From Perilla frutescens (taxonomy: Eukaryota; Streptophyta; Magnoliopsida; Lamiales; Lamiaceae), in contig BRKX01000004.1 of NCBI GenBank assembly GCA_026008535.1, positions 14,471,501 through 14,535,500 on the forward strand: DNA of 64,000 nucleotides, in the 5' to 3' direction. This document shows positions 22,254-34,544 of the stretch, one piece after another. Under the pieces are notes generated by a model, which was not told where the DNA came from, ran no database searches, and was given only the letters and a program-made list of their open reading frames with translations. Every line of letters begins with the position of its first letter. Position 1 is the first letter of the stretch. The translations under genes were made by a program, and so were the position numbers.

Positions 22254-23590
22254 TTGTTTTCCTTTACGTTTGTTCGTTTTGTAGGTACCATAGATAAAGG
22301 CAAGAACGAAGCAACCGCTTCAAACCCTCCCATAGATGACCCGAAGTCACCTATTACACCCGAAGAGTTGTCCCCCACATCTAGAACCAATTGGGACCTG
22401 AAGTATCGGTTTGATTCCATGGCTCAGTACTTCCTGCGCCAGAACCAATTGATGAAGGATGAATTTGGTAATCAAGTAGCCGAATTAGCTGAACAAATCA
22501 AGAAACTCACAGCTCAGTCAGCTACAGCACAAGCAGTCCAGCAACCACAGCAAAGAGCCGCACCGAGGCAACCCGTTTCTAAGAAAATCGTCGCCAACAA
22601 GCATTCGAACCCGAGTTCGATGCTGCAGATGATTATGAAGCTGAGTTCTTTCCACCAAGGCAAGATGATCACCGTGATCGTCCCAGACCACCTGCCAGAC
22701 AAGTTGTTCAATATGAGAGGCCCAGATATGGAGACGGAGACGAATTGCTCAACAACATCAAGACGAGCATTCCGGAATTTGAAGGCTTGCAAGATCCAGA
22801 CCTCTATCTGGATTGGGAGTGCAAAGTCAACAAGATCTTCACTTGTTATGACTTTCCAGAGATCAAGAAGATCCAGTTAGCAGTATTGGAGTTTAGAGGC
22901 TATGCATCCTCATGGTGGGAAATCAGCAAGAGAGGCGACGAAGAGAGAGATATCCGCCTGTTGAAACATGGGAAGAGATGAAAGGCTTCCTGCGAGGCTG
23001 TTTCATACCAGTTCGCTATGAAAGAGAGCTTGAGAAGAAGCTCAACCGGATCAAACAAGACACCCGTTCAATTGAAGAATATCACAAGGAGTTAGAGACC
23101 GCCCTGAATCGTGTCGAAAAAAGAGAATCCTTAAATGCTACCATCATCAGGTACATTAAAGGTATGAATCCCGACATTGCATGTGAATTAGAGCTCAGAG
23201 ACTTCACGAGTGTAGATGACATGGTGCACTACGCATCCATTGTGGAAAGGCAACTCCGAGAAGGCCGGCGTTGATCTCATCACATTGTAGCCCCTGTTCG
23301 ACCATCTTGGAACAAAGGTACGCCGTCCACATCATCTTCTACTCCTTCTACGGACTCCACTCGACCCCGAGGCCAATCCGGACCACCCAAGCGGCGTTTT
23401 GACCGTTCTACACCACCACCAAGCCGTAGGACCGATCCTACGCCCCCAGCTCAAGCAAGACCGAACTTCACACGGCCAAATCAGCCCAATCCGGTGCCAA
23501 CTTTAGCCCCTAGTCGAGCCCGAGATGTTCAATGCCATAAATGCCAAGGTTGGGGCCATTTTCAGAATCAGTGCCCAAACCGATGAGTTC
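22254..23590 (+). pseudogene. gypsy gag (capsid and zinc knuckle), frameshifted
   Basis: Gag continues through three reading frames. 22254 to about 22615 is the N-terminal part with a coiled-coil-like QVAELAEQIKKL segment. About 22615 to 22940 has IPEFEGLQDPDLYLDWECKV. About 22940 to 23590 has PPVETWEEMKGFL and IPVRYERELEKKLNRIKQ, the retrotransposon gag domain. A CCHC knuckle CHKCQGWGHFQNQC (C-X2-C-X4-H-X4-C) is at about 23531-23572. In-frame stops lie at 23272-23274 and 23584-23586. The product cannot be made from this copy. Confidence 0.9.
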
Positions 23591-24168
23591 TAATCATCAC
23601 GGATCAGAATGAGCTCGAATCAGCCAGTGAAGATGATGAGCCATCCAAAGCCGACGCCACATCGGAAGTAGACGTCCATGATGAGCTCGAAGAAGAAGAG
23701 CCTGAGGTCCCACATGTCAGTCTAGTTTCTATCCGCAGTCTGAACATAAATCGAGAAGTTGAACAATAATCGCAGCGAGAGAACATATTCTACACCAGAG
23801 TTGCTATTCAAGACAAGACTTGCGCGTTGATCATAGACAATGGAAGTGTTATTAATGCAGTGAGCCAGTACGCGGTCGACAAGCTTGGATTTTCCACTGT
23901 GAAGCATCCGAATCCATACCGTTTGCAATGGCTTACCAAAAGAGGCACAGTTCGCGTAACCGATCAGGTACATGTATCCTTTTCCATTGGTCGTTATTCT
24001 GACACTATATTATGCGATGTTATTCCTATGGATGCAGCACATATACTTTTAGGAAGGCCATGGCAATTCGATAGACAAGCTGTATACGACGAACTCGCGA
24101 ACACCTATACAGTGAAGAAAGATGACCGAACCACTATCTTGAAGCCGTTAACACCCAAAGCCATTTAA
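23591..24168 (+). pseudogene. gypsy protease region
   Basis: After an acidic linker (SASEDDEPSKAD, DELEEEEPE) and a stop codon near 23767, the retropepsin-like domain reads ALIIDNGSVINAVS at 23824 onward and AHILLGRPWQFD further on. Plant gypsy proteases usually have D-S-G or D-G-G at the active site; here it is D-N-G. A stop at 24166-24168 separates it from reverse transcriptase in the same frame. Confidence 0.85.
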
Positions 24169-24183
24169 AAGGAGCAAGAAATA

Positions 24184-25845
24184 ATGCGAGCAAAGTTCAA
24201 AGAGGAGCGTGAGAAGACCACCGCAGCCGCCGCCGCGGACAGCCCCCTCACGGCCGAGAGATCATCACCGCCGTCCCCTTCACCTTCCATGGCAATTTCA
24301 GCCACTTCATCACCTCATCCCGACGCCAAGAATCGTGGAAAAGGCGTCAATACAGCCCCTTTGCATCAAGAAAAGAATCGGTCTTTATTTTGTACATTTA
24401 AAAGCGTAGAAAAGGCTATTAGAGCTAGGATGCCTTTAATTCTTTTAACTTGTAAGAACAGTGCTACTAACAATGTTTCTTTGCCTAGTGTTATGCAACC
24501 CCTCATGAAGGAGTTCGAGGACGTATTTCCGGATGAGATTCCAAGTGGATTACCTCCAGTTCGTGGGATCGAGCACCAGATTGATTTCGTGCCCGGAGCC
24601 GTCTTACCGAACCGGCCTGCATATCGCACGTCACCCGAAGAAACAAAGGAGATAGACCGTCAAGTTAAAGAGCTGTTGGAGAATAAGCAAATCAGAGAGT
24701 CGATGAGCCCATGTGCAGTTCCAGTGATTATAGTGCCAAAGAAGAACAATAAATGGAGAATGTGCATAGATTGCAGAGCCATCAACAAGATAACAGTTAA
24801 GTATCATTTTCCTATTCCTAGACTTGATGATATGCTAGATGAATTAAGTGGATCGAAAATCTTTTCTAAAATTGACTTAAGATCTGGTTATTTTCAAGTT
24901 CGCATGCATAAAGGAGATGAATGGAAAACAGCTTTTAAGACTAAGCATGGTTTATATGAATGGTTGGTTATGCGTTTTGGTCTCACAAATGCACCGAGCA
25001 CATTTATGAGATTGATGAACCATGTTTTACGTGATGTTATTGGGAAATATGTAGTTGTATACTTTGATGATATCCTGATATACAGTCACAGTGCACAGGC
25101 GCACCTAGATCACCTTAGGCGCGTATTTATGCTTTTAAGAGATGCTCGATTGTATAGCAACATGTCTAAGTGTTCTTTTTGCTTGAATGAAGTAGTATTC
25201 TTAGGCTTTGTTGTGAGTTGTAGAGGTATTGAGGTAGACCGTTCCAAAATCAAGGCGATTGAGGAATGGCCAACGCCCAAAACCGCGTCTGAAGTCCGAT
25301 CCTTTCACGGCCTTGCCGGATTTTATCGTCGCTTTGTGCGTGATTTCTCTAGCATTGCCGCGCCTCTTACTGAGCTAAGTAAGAAGGATCGCAAGTTTGA
25401 ATGGGGTAAACAACAAGAGCATGCTTTTAATACTTTGAAGTCTTTATTGTGTTATGCTCCTATTTTATGTTTACCGGATTTTTCTAAAACCTTTGAGATC
25501 GAGTGTGATGCCTCCGAGATAGGTATTTGTGCTGTTTTGATGCAGGAAAAACATCCCGTAGCTTACTTCAGTGAGAAGCTCAACGGCGCCAGTTTATGCT
25601 ATTCGACGTACGATAAAGAGCTATACGTTTTGAAGCGTGCATTGGATACATGGCAGCACTACTTGTGGCCCAAGGAGTTCGTCATTCACACGGATCATGA
25701 GAGCTTGAAGCACTTGAAGGGTCAAAGCAACTTGAACAAGCGTCATGCGAGATGGGTCGAGTTCATCGAGTCATTTCCATACGTCATCAAGTACAAGAAA
25801 GGAGAAGATCGCCGACGCCCTCTCTCGAAGGTACACGTTGCTTAA
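24184..25845 (+). pseudogene. gypsy reverse transcriptase and RNase H
   Basis: 553 codons, the longest open segment in the window. RT motifs: VPKKNNKWRMCIDCRAIN, FSKIDLRSGYFQVRM, FGLTNAPSTFMRLMN and the catalytic YFDDILIYS near residue 293. A linker with LGFVVSCRGIEVD follows, then RNase H with FEIECDASEIGICAVL, KELYVLKRAL and HTDHESLKHL. The last about 13 codons are out of frame: a one-base shift near 25805 separates it from the integrase part, whose frame continues with ADALSRRY. The RT itself looks undamaged. Confidence 0.93.
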
Positions 25846-27151
25846 CCTAATGCATGCTAAGATGCTTGGTTTTGAGTCCATTAAGTCTATGTATGAAGTG
25901 GACAAATTTTTCAGCCTTATCTATGCTAAGTGTTCGAATTCTTCTAAGTCTTTTAATGGTTTCTATGTGCATGATGGGTTTTTGTTTAGAGAGTCTAAGT
26001 TGTGCATTCCTACTTGTTCTATGCGTGAGCTACTTGTTTTAGAATCGCATGCGGGAGGATTAATGGGACATTTTGGTGTGCATAAGACATTATCCTTGTT
26101 GCATAAGCATTTCTTTTGGCCGCATATGAAACGTGATGTTGAACGCATGTGTAGTAGATGTGTTACTTGTCATAAGTCTAAGTCTACTTCGCATCCATTT
26201 GGTTTGTACACGACTTTACCTGCTCCATCTAGTCCTTGGATTGATTTATCTATGGATTTTATTTTGGGATTGCCTAGGTCTAGATCGGGTAAAGATTCTG
26301 TTTTTGTGGTAGTTGATAGGGTTTCCAAAATGGCGCATTTCATTGCATGTAGGAAAACTGATGATGTTGTTCATATAGTCAATTTGTTCTTTGTGCATGT
26401 TGTTAGATTGCATGGGATTCCTCGTACTATTGTTAGTGATAGGGATTCTAAATTTTTGGGACATTTTTGGCGCGTTATTTGGGGAAAGGTAGGTACTAAG
26501 CTGTTGTTTTCTACTACATGTCATCCACAAACCGATGGTCAAACTGAGGTTGTGAATCGTACTTTAGGAACATTGCTTAGATCGTTGATTAAGAATAATG
26601 TAAAGTCATGGGAAGAATGTTTACCTTATGCTGAGTTTGCTTACAATCGTGTTATTCATTCTTCTACTAACATGTCTCCATTTGAGGTTGTTTATGGTTT
26701 TAATCCACTAACACCTAATGATTTGATTCCTTTACATGTTGAGCATCTAACAAGTGTTAAAGGATTGAAGAGAGCTAATCGTATCAAGGAGATGCATGAG
26801 AAAGTAAGAGCCCGGATCGAGCATAAGGGATCACAAACCGCCGCCGCCCGTAACACACGTCGCAAACGTGTTGTTTTTCAGTCTGGTGATCGTGTTTGGA
26901 TTCATTTGAGCCCCGGACGGTTTCCTAATCTAAGGAAATCGAAGTTGTCACCAAGAGGAGATGGTCCTTTTACCATCTTAAGCCGTGTAAATGACAATGC
27001 ATACCGCATTGATCTACCTGGTGAGTATAAATGTTCTTCAACGTTTAATGTTGCTGATTTATCTTCCTTTGATGCAGATGAATTCGATCAAGATGATGAT
27101 CCAAATTCGAGGACGAATTCTTTTCAGCAGGGGGGAATGATGAAGCCATGA
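25745..27151 (+). pseudogene. gypsy integrase
   Basis: The genuine frame begins near 25805 at ADALSRRYTLLN. The H2C2 zinc region is HAGGLMGHFGVHKTL to CSRCVTCHKSK. The core has Asp in MDFILGLPRS, Asp in IVSDRDSKFLG and Glu in GQTEVVNRTLG, plus HPQTDGQ. The C-terminal part has GDRVWIHLSP, SPRGDGPFTIL and STFNVADLSSFD. The frame enters the 3' LTR and stops at 27149-27151. A related frame starting at 27148 (MNNKDDEEPEL, GPITRSRAKK) looks like its true C-terminus, offset by one base at the polypurine tract. I do not see a chromodomain. Confidence 0.93.
27127..27137 (+). promoter_or_regulatory. Polypurine tract of the gypsy element
   Basis: GCAGGGGGGAA ends immediately before the 3' LTR. It overlaps the end of pol, so a length change of the G run also shifts the coding frame. 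Confidence 0.85.
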
Positions 27152-28392
27152 ACAACAAAGATGATGAAGAACCGGAGTTGCAATTTAGAGGACCAATCAC
27201 AAGATCAAGAGCTAAGAAGTTGCAAGCTTACTTGCAAGTGATTATTCGAAGAAAACTCGAGATTGGAGATGAAGAATCCGGAAGAGGTGATTCCAAGTTG
27301 GTTAACTTATTAACCATTGAAGATCAATAACATATCATGGAGAATTACACTTAAAGAGTTGAAGATATGGAGTGCACGTGTGCATGAAGTTTCATGGATG
27401 ATGATCGACGTGCATGAGGAATAAATCGGTCCTATAGTTGTTTAATTATGGGGTTGATTTTATCTAGACTATGGTATTTAATTTATTTAATTATAGACTA
27501 TAGTAGATCAGATTTTATTTAATTATTTGAGTGTAATTTTCGGTCTCAATGTCCAAGAGTCATAGGTTTGACTAGAATTTTAATTAAGGGAAGAAACTAC
27601 CTTGAATAGAATTCTAGTTTAGGGAATTTCCTAGTCTAGTTGGATCACTTTTGGATCCATTAATTTTCAGCCATAACAACACATATTTTCGGCCCTTATA
27701 GCTTAAATTTTCGGCCATATAGTTATTATAAATAGGTGATTATTGTTACATTGTTACTTTAGACATTGTTGAATTAAATTGCTTTTGCATTCAATTTGTG
27801 TCTCAAATCTATTTGTCTTTTGAATACTTTTCACACGAAAATATTCATTCTTGGAGCTAGCAACTACAAGTCTTATTCAAGGGTATTGCTCAATTCACTT
27901 GAGGGATTGACCGGTATTCGCTATCGAGGAGCAACTTGGAGATTTCAACCTTGAAGACGTTCGAGATTCAAGGAGGCTATCGGGTTGTGAATCACTACAC
28001 CAACACCACACGTCCAACCATACTCGACGACATCCATTCACCATCGGTATTCCATCCTCACGGCAGCCCTACACGTCCAAGTTCTACATCCGTTCGTTAA
28101 ATCCGTAAGTTCGTTCAAACACTAACATATCCTACCTTCTCCAAGCCCTTCTTCACCAAGCCTCACACACGAATTTCTCCTATATTTCAGCCCTCATAAC
28201 CGTCCCTATTCAGCCTTATAATCCTTGGATTTGTGTTATTTAATTTGTGTCATAGTTCTAGGTATTTTAGTTGTCTAGATTAGCCGTAATTTTATGTCGG
28301 ATTGTTCCCTTCATTAGTTGACGTGTTTCGATTTATAGAAGTCTTCCGCTACGTGTTCTTAAGATTCGTCCTAGCATAGTTGGGTCGTATCA
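27138..28392 (+). repeat. 3' LTR of the gypsy element
   Basis: 1255 bp, equal in length to the 5' LTR. Differences are mostly single transitions; no indels were noticed. Followed by the target duplication AGAAG. Confidence 0.93.
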
Positions 28393-28415
28393 AGAAGAGA
28401 TAAGAGGTAGAGATT

Positions 28416-28433
28416 GTCCCACTGGGCGTGCCA
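28416..28433 (-). promoter_or_regulatory. Primer binding site 1 of the non-coding LTR element
   Basis: On the minus strand it reads TGGCACGCCCAGTGGGAC, adjacent to the LTR copy at 28434-29131. It starts with TGG, as needed to pair with a tRNA CCA end. I could not assign the tRNA. Confidence 0.6.
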
Positions 28434-29131
28434 ATTTTTATATTTAATTTGGTAAAATACAAAATCGTGTACAATTTAAATGATTTTCGGATCAAAATAT
28501 ATTTATATGGATCCAATCTCTATTTATCCTCTGATTCTTCTCTTCAAAACTTGATCTTCAAACGGTCTTCGAAACTTTCGGGGAAGATTTGTATCCTCGA
28601 TTTTCTTTGACTTGGTATTTGTATTTGGTCTTCGAAGTTTTTGGGGAAGATTTGTATCCTCGATTTTCTTTGACTTGGTATTTGGACTTGATAACGTTAA
28701 TTCGGAGGGCTGACGCCTTATTTTCAGATCAAACGCCAATTTCGGAATGAATTTAATGAAGAACGCCTTTGACTGTCTTGCTTATGAATCAAACGCCGTC
28801 TTCAGGATGAATTTGGTGAAGAACGCCTTAAATATTTGAGAGAATTTCACTTATGGAATTTCTTCTCAAATTCTTGAACTCTTCAAATGACTTCTAGTGT
28901 GTTTTTCAACTGATAAGGAGGCCCCTATTTATAGTTGTAGCCTGTAGGGAGAGAGATCCAGAGCTGATGTGGCACTATCTCATTGGCTGTTGGAAATTGA
29001 TACATATCTTTTGAAAGATATTTACTTGTTGCCAAAGACTCTTGATGTTTATAATATCTTTATTATTTAACTATTTTATTTAATTTTGGATTTGATATGA
29101 TTCCAAAACTAAATACATATATAAAAATCAA
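28434..29131 (-). repeat. LTR copy 2 (truncated) of the non-coding element
   Basis: Homologous to 18620-19290. The outer TGTAACACAA is lost at one end, and the last about 50 bp with GCTATCTACA is lost at the other, where leader sequence starting TTCTTCTTC follows. A direct duplication (CTTCGAAG plus TTTGTATCCTCGATTTTC) at 28567-28665 is specific to this copy. Confidence 0.75.
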
Positions 29132-29265
29132 TTCTTCTTCTTCTTCTTCATTTGGAGATTCCTCAAAAGGTTTGCCCACATCATTTGTTTCTTGCTTTTC
29201 CAGAGTTGTAGACATCTTGATGCTTGAGGAATTTTGAAGAAGAGAAGAGATGAGAGGTAGGGATT

Positions 29266-29283
29266 GTCCCACTGGGCGTGCCA
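29266..29283 (-). promoter_or_regulatory. Primer binding site 2 of the non-coding LTR element
   Basis: An identical 18-base site to 28416-28433, next to the intact LTR 29289-30004. The leader before it (29132-29265) is also related to the leader flanking the first site. Confidence 0.65.
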
Positions 29284-29288
29284 AAATT

Positions 29289-30004
29289 TGTAACACAAAT
29301 TTTTGTATTTAATTTAATAAAACACAAAATAGTGTACAAATAAAATATTTTCAGATCAAATTTGTATCTTTGGATCCAATCTCTATTTCTCCTCTGATTC
29401 TTCTCTTTAAAACTTGATCTTCAAACGGTCTTCGAAGTTTTCGGGGAAGATTTGTATCCTCAATTTTTCTTGAATTGGTATTTGTATTTGATCTTTGACA
29501 ACGTTAATTCGGAGGACCGATGCCTTATTTCCGGATCAAACGCCGATTTTGGGTTGAATTTGGTACAGAACTCTTTAAACTATCTTGTGTTGTGGATCAA
29601 ACGCTGTCTTCGGGATGACTTTGGTGAAGAACGCCTTTGAATTCCGCAAGAGCGCCTTGAATATCTGAGAGAATTTCACTTGTGGAATTTCTTCTCAAAT
29701 TCTTGAACTCTTTAAATGAATTCTGGTGTGTTTTTCAACTGATAGGGAGACCCTTATTTATAGTTGTAGGGAGTGAGATCTAGAGCTGATGTGGCACTAT
29801 CTCATTGACTATTGGAAATTGATACATATCTTTTGAAAGATACTTACTTGTTGCCAAATATTCTTGATGTTTATCATATAATAATATCTTTATTATTTAA
29901 ATATTTAATTTAATTTTGGATTTGATATGATTTCAAAACTAAATAAATATATAAAAAAATCAATAAATATATTATATATAATATTTGATTTTTTGCTATC
30001 TACA
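29289..30004 (-). repeat. LTR copy 3 of the non-coding element
   Basis: Starts TGTAACACAAAT and ends GCTATCTACA, with complete TG and CA ends. In minus orientation it is the 5' LTR. A TATAAATA-type box is present on the minus strand near 29755-29765. Confidence 0.8.
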
Positions 30005-30679
<675 letters not shown>

Positions 30680-30680
<1 letters not shown>

Positions 30681-31258
30681 GCCAACTCCAATGCTGGACC
30701 AAAACACCAATTTGTTGCAGAAATTCACTCCAATGATGTCCCAAATCCTGCCCCAAATTGATGCAGTACCAAATGAGTGCTAATGGGTCCCACAACATTT
30801 AATGAATTATTTTATTTTTTAAAATAATTATTAAATAAGTTATTTAATAAATTTAATTTAATTTATAAATTATATATTCACTTAATTTAAATTATAAACC
30901 ATCTAAATAAATAAATAATTTCAATAAAAGCACAATTAATTAGATATAATGGATAGAAAGACGTTTCACATATTACAAATTACTATTTAAACTATTCATG
31001 ATCCACGTGGTCCAAAGAAGAAATATTTTGCAACGAGACAAGAAGCATGTGGAAAGGATGTTGAGTTATTAGTTTTAATAGCATATTTTTTTTGAAAGTA
31101 TATAATTAAAAGTTATTGGTTTTGGATAATCATCATTTTAAAAATAAAAAAATAAATCATTAAGCATATTCATATTTTAATTATAAAATAAAATGGAATC
31201 TTTAAAAAAATATTTTTATTTGGTGTCAAATTTGGTGTTGAGCATTGAAGCTGTAAGA
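30680..31258. mobile_element. MITE-like element with imperfect terminal inverted repeats
   Basis: The left end is GGCCAACTCCAATGCTGGACC, shortened here to CCAACTCCAATGCTGG, continuing AAAACACCAATTTG. The right end is CAAATTTGGTGTTGAGCATT then GAAGCTG. Reversed, these match over AATGCT, ACACCAA and TTTG. The interior is AT-rich and non-coding. Similar words occur at 15310-15620. The superfamily is not determined. Confidence 0.5.
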
Positions 31259-31296
31259 AAATTTGATGCTGAAATTGCACCTATTTGGTGCAATGA

Positions 31297-31405
31297 AATT
31301 ACAGTAGAAAAGTTTGAAATAAAGATGTGTGTGTGTTTAAGCCAGTCAATGTTATATTAGACGAAGCATGAAATTACGGTAGAAAAGTTTGAGATAAAGA
31401 TGCAC
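31297..31405. repeat. Short tandem duplication (about 72-bp period)
   Basis: GAAATTAC(A/G)GTAGAAAAG with the following TTTGA(A/G)ATAAAGATG occurs at about 31297 and 31369. Confidence 0.6.
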
Positions 31406-32305
31406 AAAAATATCGCCCACCTTTTGTTGAGTGCATTGAAATTAAATACGAATTGAAATGGGACCACCATAAAGAATTACCGTATGTTTTACAAATATAG
31501 AAGACCTAAAATTGGTATTGGATTTGATATTCTTTTGGAGGGGTCCCCAAATTAAATGATACCTCATTGTTGTACACTTGTGTACTGTCTCCACATATTG
31601 TTCTATTTTTCTAGAATAACGAATATATGCGTGACTCGTGAAACTATACGATAAATATGATATTGATTACAATCATAATTACTTGAAATATAGTACATAT
31701 CCATATAATAATTGGATGAAAAAAATACGTATCTGTTAGGACAGAATCAATCAATATGAATATCCACCCATAAATGTCGACGCAACTCAACATTATATAT
31801 AGATCTCATTGGATCTTCGCATAAAAATTAAAGTGTGTGCTAATAGAAGTGTCAAAATTTATTCGAGAAAAATATTGACACGACATGCATGTCCGTTAGG
31901 GATGATTTAGTGATGCAGTATTTATAATTTGGGGTCAAAGGTTATTCCAATTTGTGATTTAATTACCTCATTTATATGATTTGCATGTTGTTGCACGTGA
32001 CATGACTCATGAGTAATCGATGTTCACGCATTGCGGGTTACCCCAGTCATCAAAATAAAAATATCGACCTTACACGAAACAAAAATAACATGTTAGTGTT
32101 AACCTTATCATATTACTGCCATTATTGTTCCACACCCCGACTATTGAGGGGCGCAAAGTACTCTTTAGCAAAGGCCCCCTCAAAGCCCATATGTGTTTTT
32201 TAAATATTGTGGGCCCAATTTTTTTAGTATTAAGGTTCATTTTTTTAATATTAGGTGTCTAATTTTTTTAATAGTAGGGTCCAATTTTTATTAATAATCA
32301 AAATA
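31406..32305. other. AT-rich spacer
   Basis: No gene or named repeat is recognised. Confidence 0.4.
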
Positions 32306-32307
32306 TA

Positions 32308-32587
32308 CTCCATCCATTTCGTCTTGATTGTTGTTTTAATTTTTTTTTTGATCTAGAATTAACAATTAATTTTATGGACTAATATACACATTCCTTATAT
32401 TATGTAAAATCTTATTAATTCACTTATATTTCCTAAAAATAAGACACCATTTTCTCTCTGCATATATTTTTAGGATTTGGGATAGGGTTAAAATTGGAGG
32501 AGAGAGTTGAAAATATATAAAACAACAAATATTTTGACAAAAAAAAAAAAAAAAAAAAAAACAACAATCAAAACGAAACGGAAGGAG
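32308..32587. mobile_element. Stowaway-type MITE, copy 1
   Basis: Flanked by TA on both sides (32306-32307 and 32588-32589). The left end is CTCCATCCATTTCGTCTTG and the right end reversed is CTCCTTCCGTTTCGTTTTG, both continuing ATTGTTGTTTT. TA duplication and a CTCC(C/A)TCC start are typical of Tc1/mariner-derived Stowaway elements. Length is 280 bp; it includes an A run of about 22. A second copy is at 43040-43300. Confidence 0.8.
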
Positions 32588-32989
32588 TATTTTTTTTAGT
32601 ATGAGAAGCTAATTTTTTTTATAATTAGCATAAGATCCCTAAAATATTTGAGACCGACCTGATCGTGTCCGTGCGAAACTAATAAATAATTTCATATTAA
32701 ACGTGTAGCATTTTATAACTTTTAGAGGCTTTTACAATTCTTTAACGTGTATTTGTAATACAATATAATATCATATATTTAACATACATTTTATTTAAAA
32801 AAAAATAATTTTTATTTTATCGTGCCGCGTCAACATAAAACATTGCGAGTTTATGTCGTATTGTTATCATATGAACATGAAATAAAAACAGTCATGCCTA
32901 AATTACGTTAAAGGTTGAATTAGGCTCCAAAATTAAGAACGGCCAAAAAATCAACCGGCACAAACCGCTTCGTACATTTTGAATGCCGG

Positions 32990-33915
32990 TTCGGTTTAAA
33001 TAGGGATACTAATGAGTAACGGGTCCTATAAGTACCCACAAAAAAATTCATAATAAGTAGGATAATTACCTAGTTAACGGGGACGGGCATGAATACGGGT
33101 ACCTTAGTACCCAACCTGCCCCATACCCATATGTGTTTGTGTATCCATATATACAATTTTATATATAGGTATATTTATAGAAATTATTATTGTTACTGTT
33201 ATAAATATGAAAATGCTAAATTAAGTTTGATTTTATTTAGTATTTTATTTTGTATATATTAGGTTTTAATTTATTTTCTAATTTGTACTTTGTATAAGAT
33301 ATTATATATACATATATATATATATATTATGAAAAATTGAATATTTATTGATAATTGAAAATAAAGCAATAGTATATCTGCTTAATTTGCAGACATTCTA
33401 CGTTCATTACGGTACATAATTTTATAAGGAAGTTCATTGAAGATGATTTATTTAGCAGTTTATTTTTTCTGTAAGTTAATTTTTTTAATTACAAGCATAT
33501 AATACAAGAAAAAAAAGTAAAATAATTGATTTTATGTTATTGGTTCACATACGTGTCTTTCTTTCTTTTGTTATTCATAGTATATTGTTATGTTCGTTTT
33601 AGTTATTTATTTAATATCATTTTTATGAGAATTTGGAATTGTTTATTAATCAAATTGTTATTATAATTTTAGTTTTAATTATTTTTTAAAATTTATAATT
33701 TTTTTGTAGTTAGTTAAATTGCGGGTAACATGCACGATTATAAGCAGTTAGATACCCAAAAAGTATGAGGACGGGTATAATAATTACTACCCACACGAGT
33801 ACGAGAATGAATACGGATATTTTTTATAATACGAATATGAAAATGGGTACCATAGTACCCTATCCATACCCTACTCATCGTGATCGCTAGATTCAAACGA
33901 TTTGACAGCTCTATA
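32990..33915. mobile_element. Probable non-autonomous DNA transposon (GGGTACC-type)
   Basis: The left part has GATACTAATGAGTAACGGG and TAAGTACCC; the right part has GGGTACCATAGTACCC, CCTACTCATCGTG and then TTTGACAGCTCTA. The GGGTA/TACCC words and TGAGTA/TACTCA occur in opposed orientation near the two ends. TTTGACAGCTCTA resembles the end of the element at 48488. Boundaries are uncertain. Confidence 0.35.
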
Positions 33916-34070
33916 TGCTAGTAGTAATATATACGTGCATGAATACGAACTATGTGACAGCAACCCCTCTAAACCAATATATTTTATTTTACGATCAAAT
34001 TGTCTTATACACATTGTACCATAAATTTCTGTCAGAGGCATTCACTTCTCGACTATGTTGCTCCACTAAG

Positions 34071-34071
<1 letters not shown>

Positions 34072-34102
<31 letters not shown>

Positions 34103-34119
34103 GTGTATATATATATATA
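34072..34119. repeat. (AT)n/(GT)n microsatellite
   Basis: Uninterrupted AT dinucleotides with a short GTGTGT centre. Confidence 0.85.
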
Positions 34120-34544
34120 ATATTACAATATAATAAGACTTGTGGTCGTCAATCGTCATCCAACAACACTGGCACTGCATTTTTTTTAGCTTTATAAAAT
34201 GTTTCTAGCACAAAATAATGTGACTATCTAAAATTTTAAACTTTTGTTTGTGAAAGTCATCGAGAATGAACAAGAAATATTCCGACCGAAAAGAATGATC
34301 TCAGTAACAAATAACAATAGTAGTATTCTTAATTTTGTGATTTTGTGTTACATCTTCATTGGTGCATGTCATGCCAGCATATGACTATAGAAAATACTAT
34401 TTTATTTTCCGAAAGATGATTAGGTTTGGATTTTTTTTTTTGTAAACCTGTTGTTGGTATCGTCTATCGTGATAAACTGAAATGATGTTTTAATTAGACT
34501 AAGTCAAAAGGAAATAGTTTCAATCAAGGTTGATATTTGTCCCA

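Larger units (their letters stand above)
20086..28392 (+). mobile_element. Ty3/gypsy retrotransposon, 8307 bp, young but coding-defective
   Basis: LTRs of exactly 1255 bp (20086-21340 and 27138-28392) differ at about 13 sites by eye. The 5-bp target duplication AGAAG is at 20081-20085 and 28393-28397. A primer site TGGCATCAGAGCCA starts at 21347 and a polypurine tract GCAGGGGGGAA precedes the right LTR. Between them are gag, protease, RT, RNase H and integrase in gypsy order. It sits inside the leader of the non-coding LTR element. No clear chromodomain is seen; the C-terminal GPITRSRAKK motif lies inside the LTR. Confidence 0.95.
18608..30004 (-). mobile_element. Non-coding LTR element (LARD/TRIM-like), interrupted by a gypsy element
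   Basis: Related LTRs lie at 18608-19330, 28434-29131 (truncated) and 29289-30004. The orientation is minus: a purine tract abuts the left LTR and a TGG-starting primer site abuts the right LTRs. The internal part (19331-20085 plus short pieces on the right) encodes nothing recognisable, so it must rely on proteins from elsewhere. GTATA occurs at 18609-18613 and 30005-30009 and may be the target duplication, but the left copy lies in a TA-rich run. The presence of three LTRs and two primer sites means a tandem or recombined insertion, not a simple one. Confidence 0.75.
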
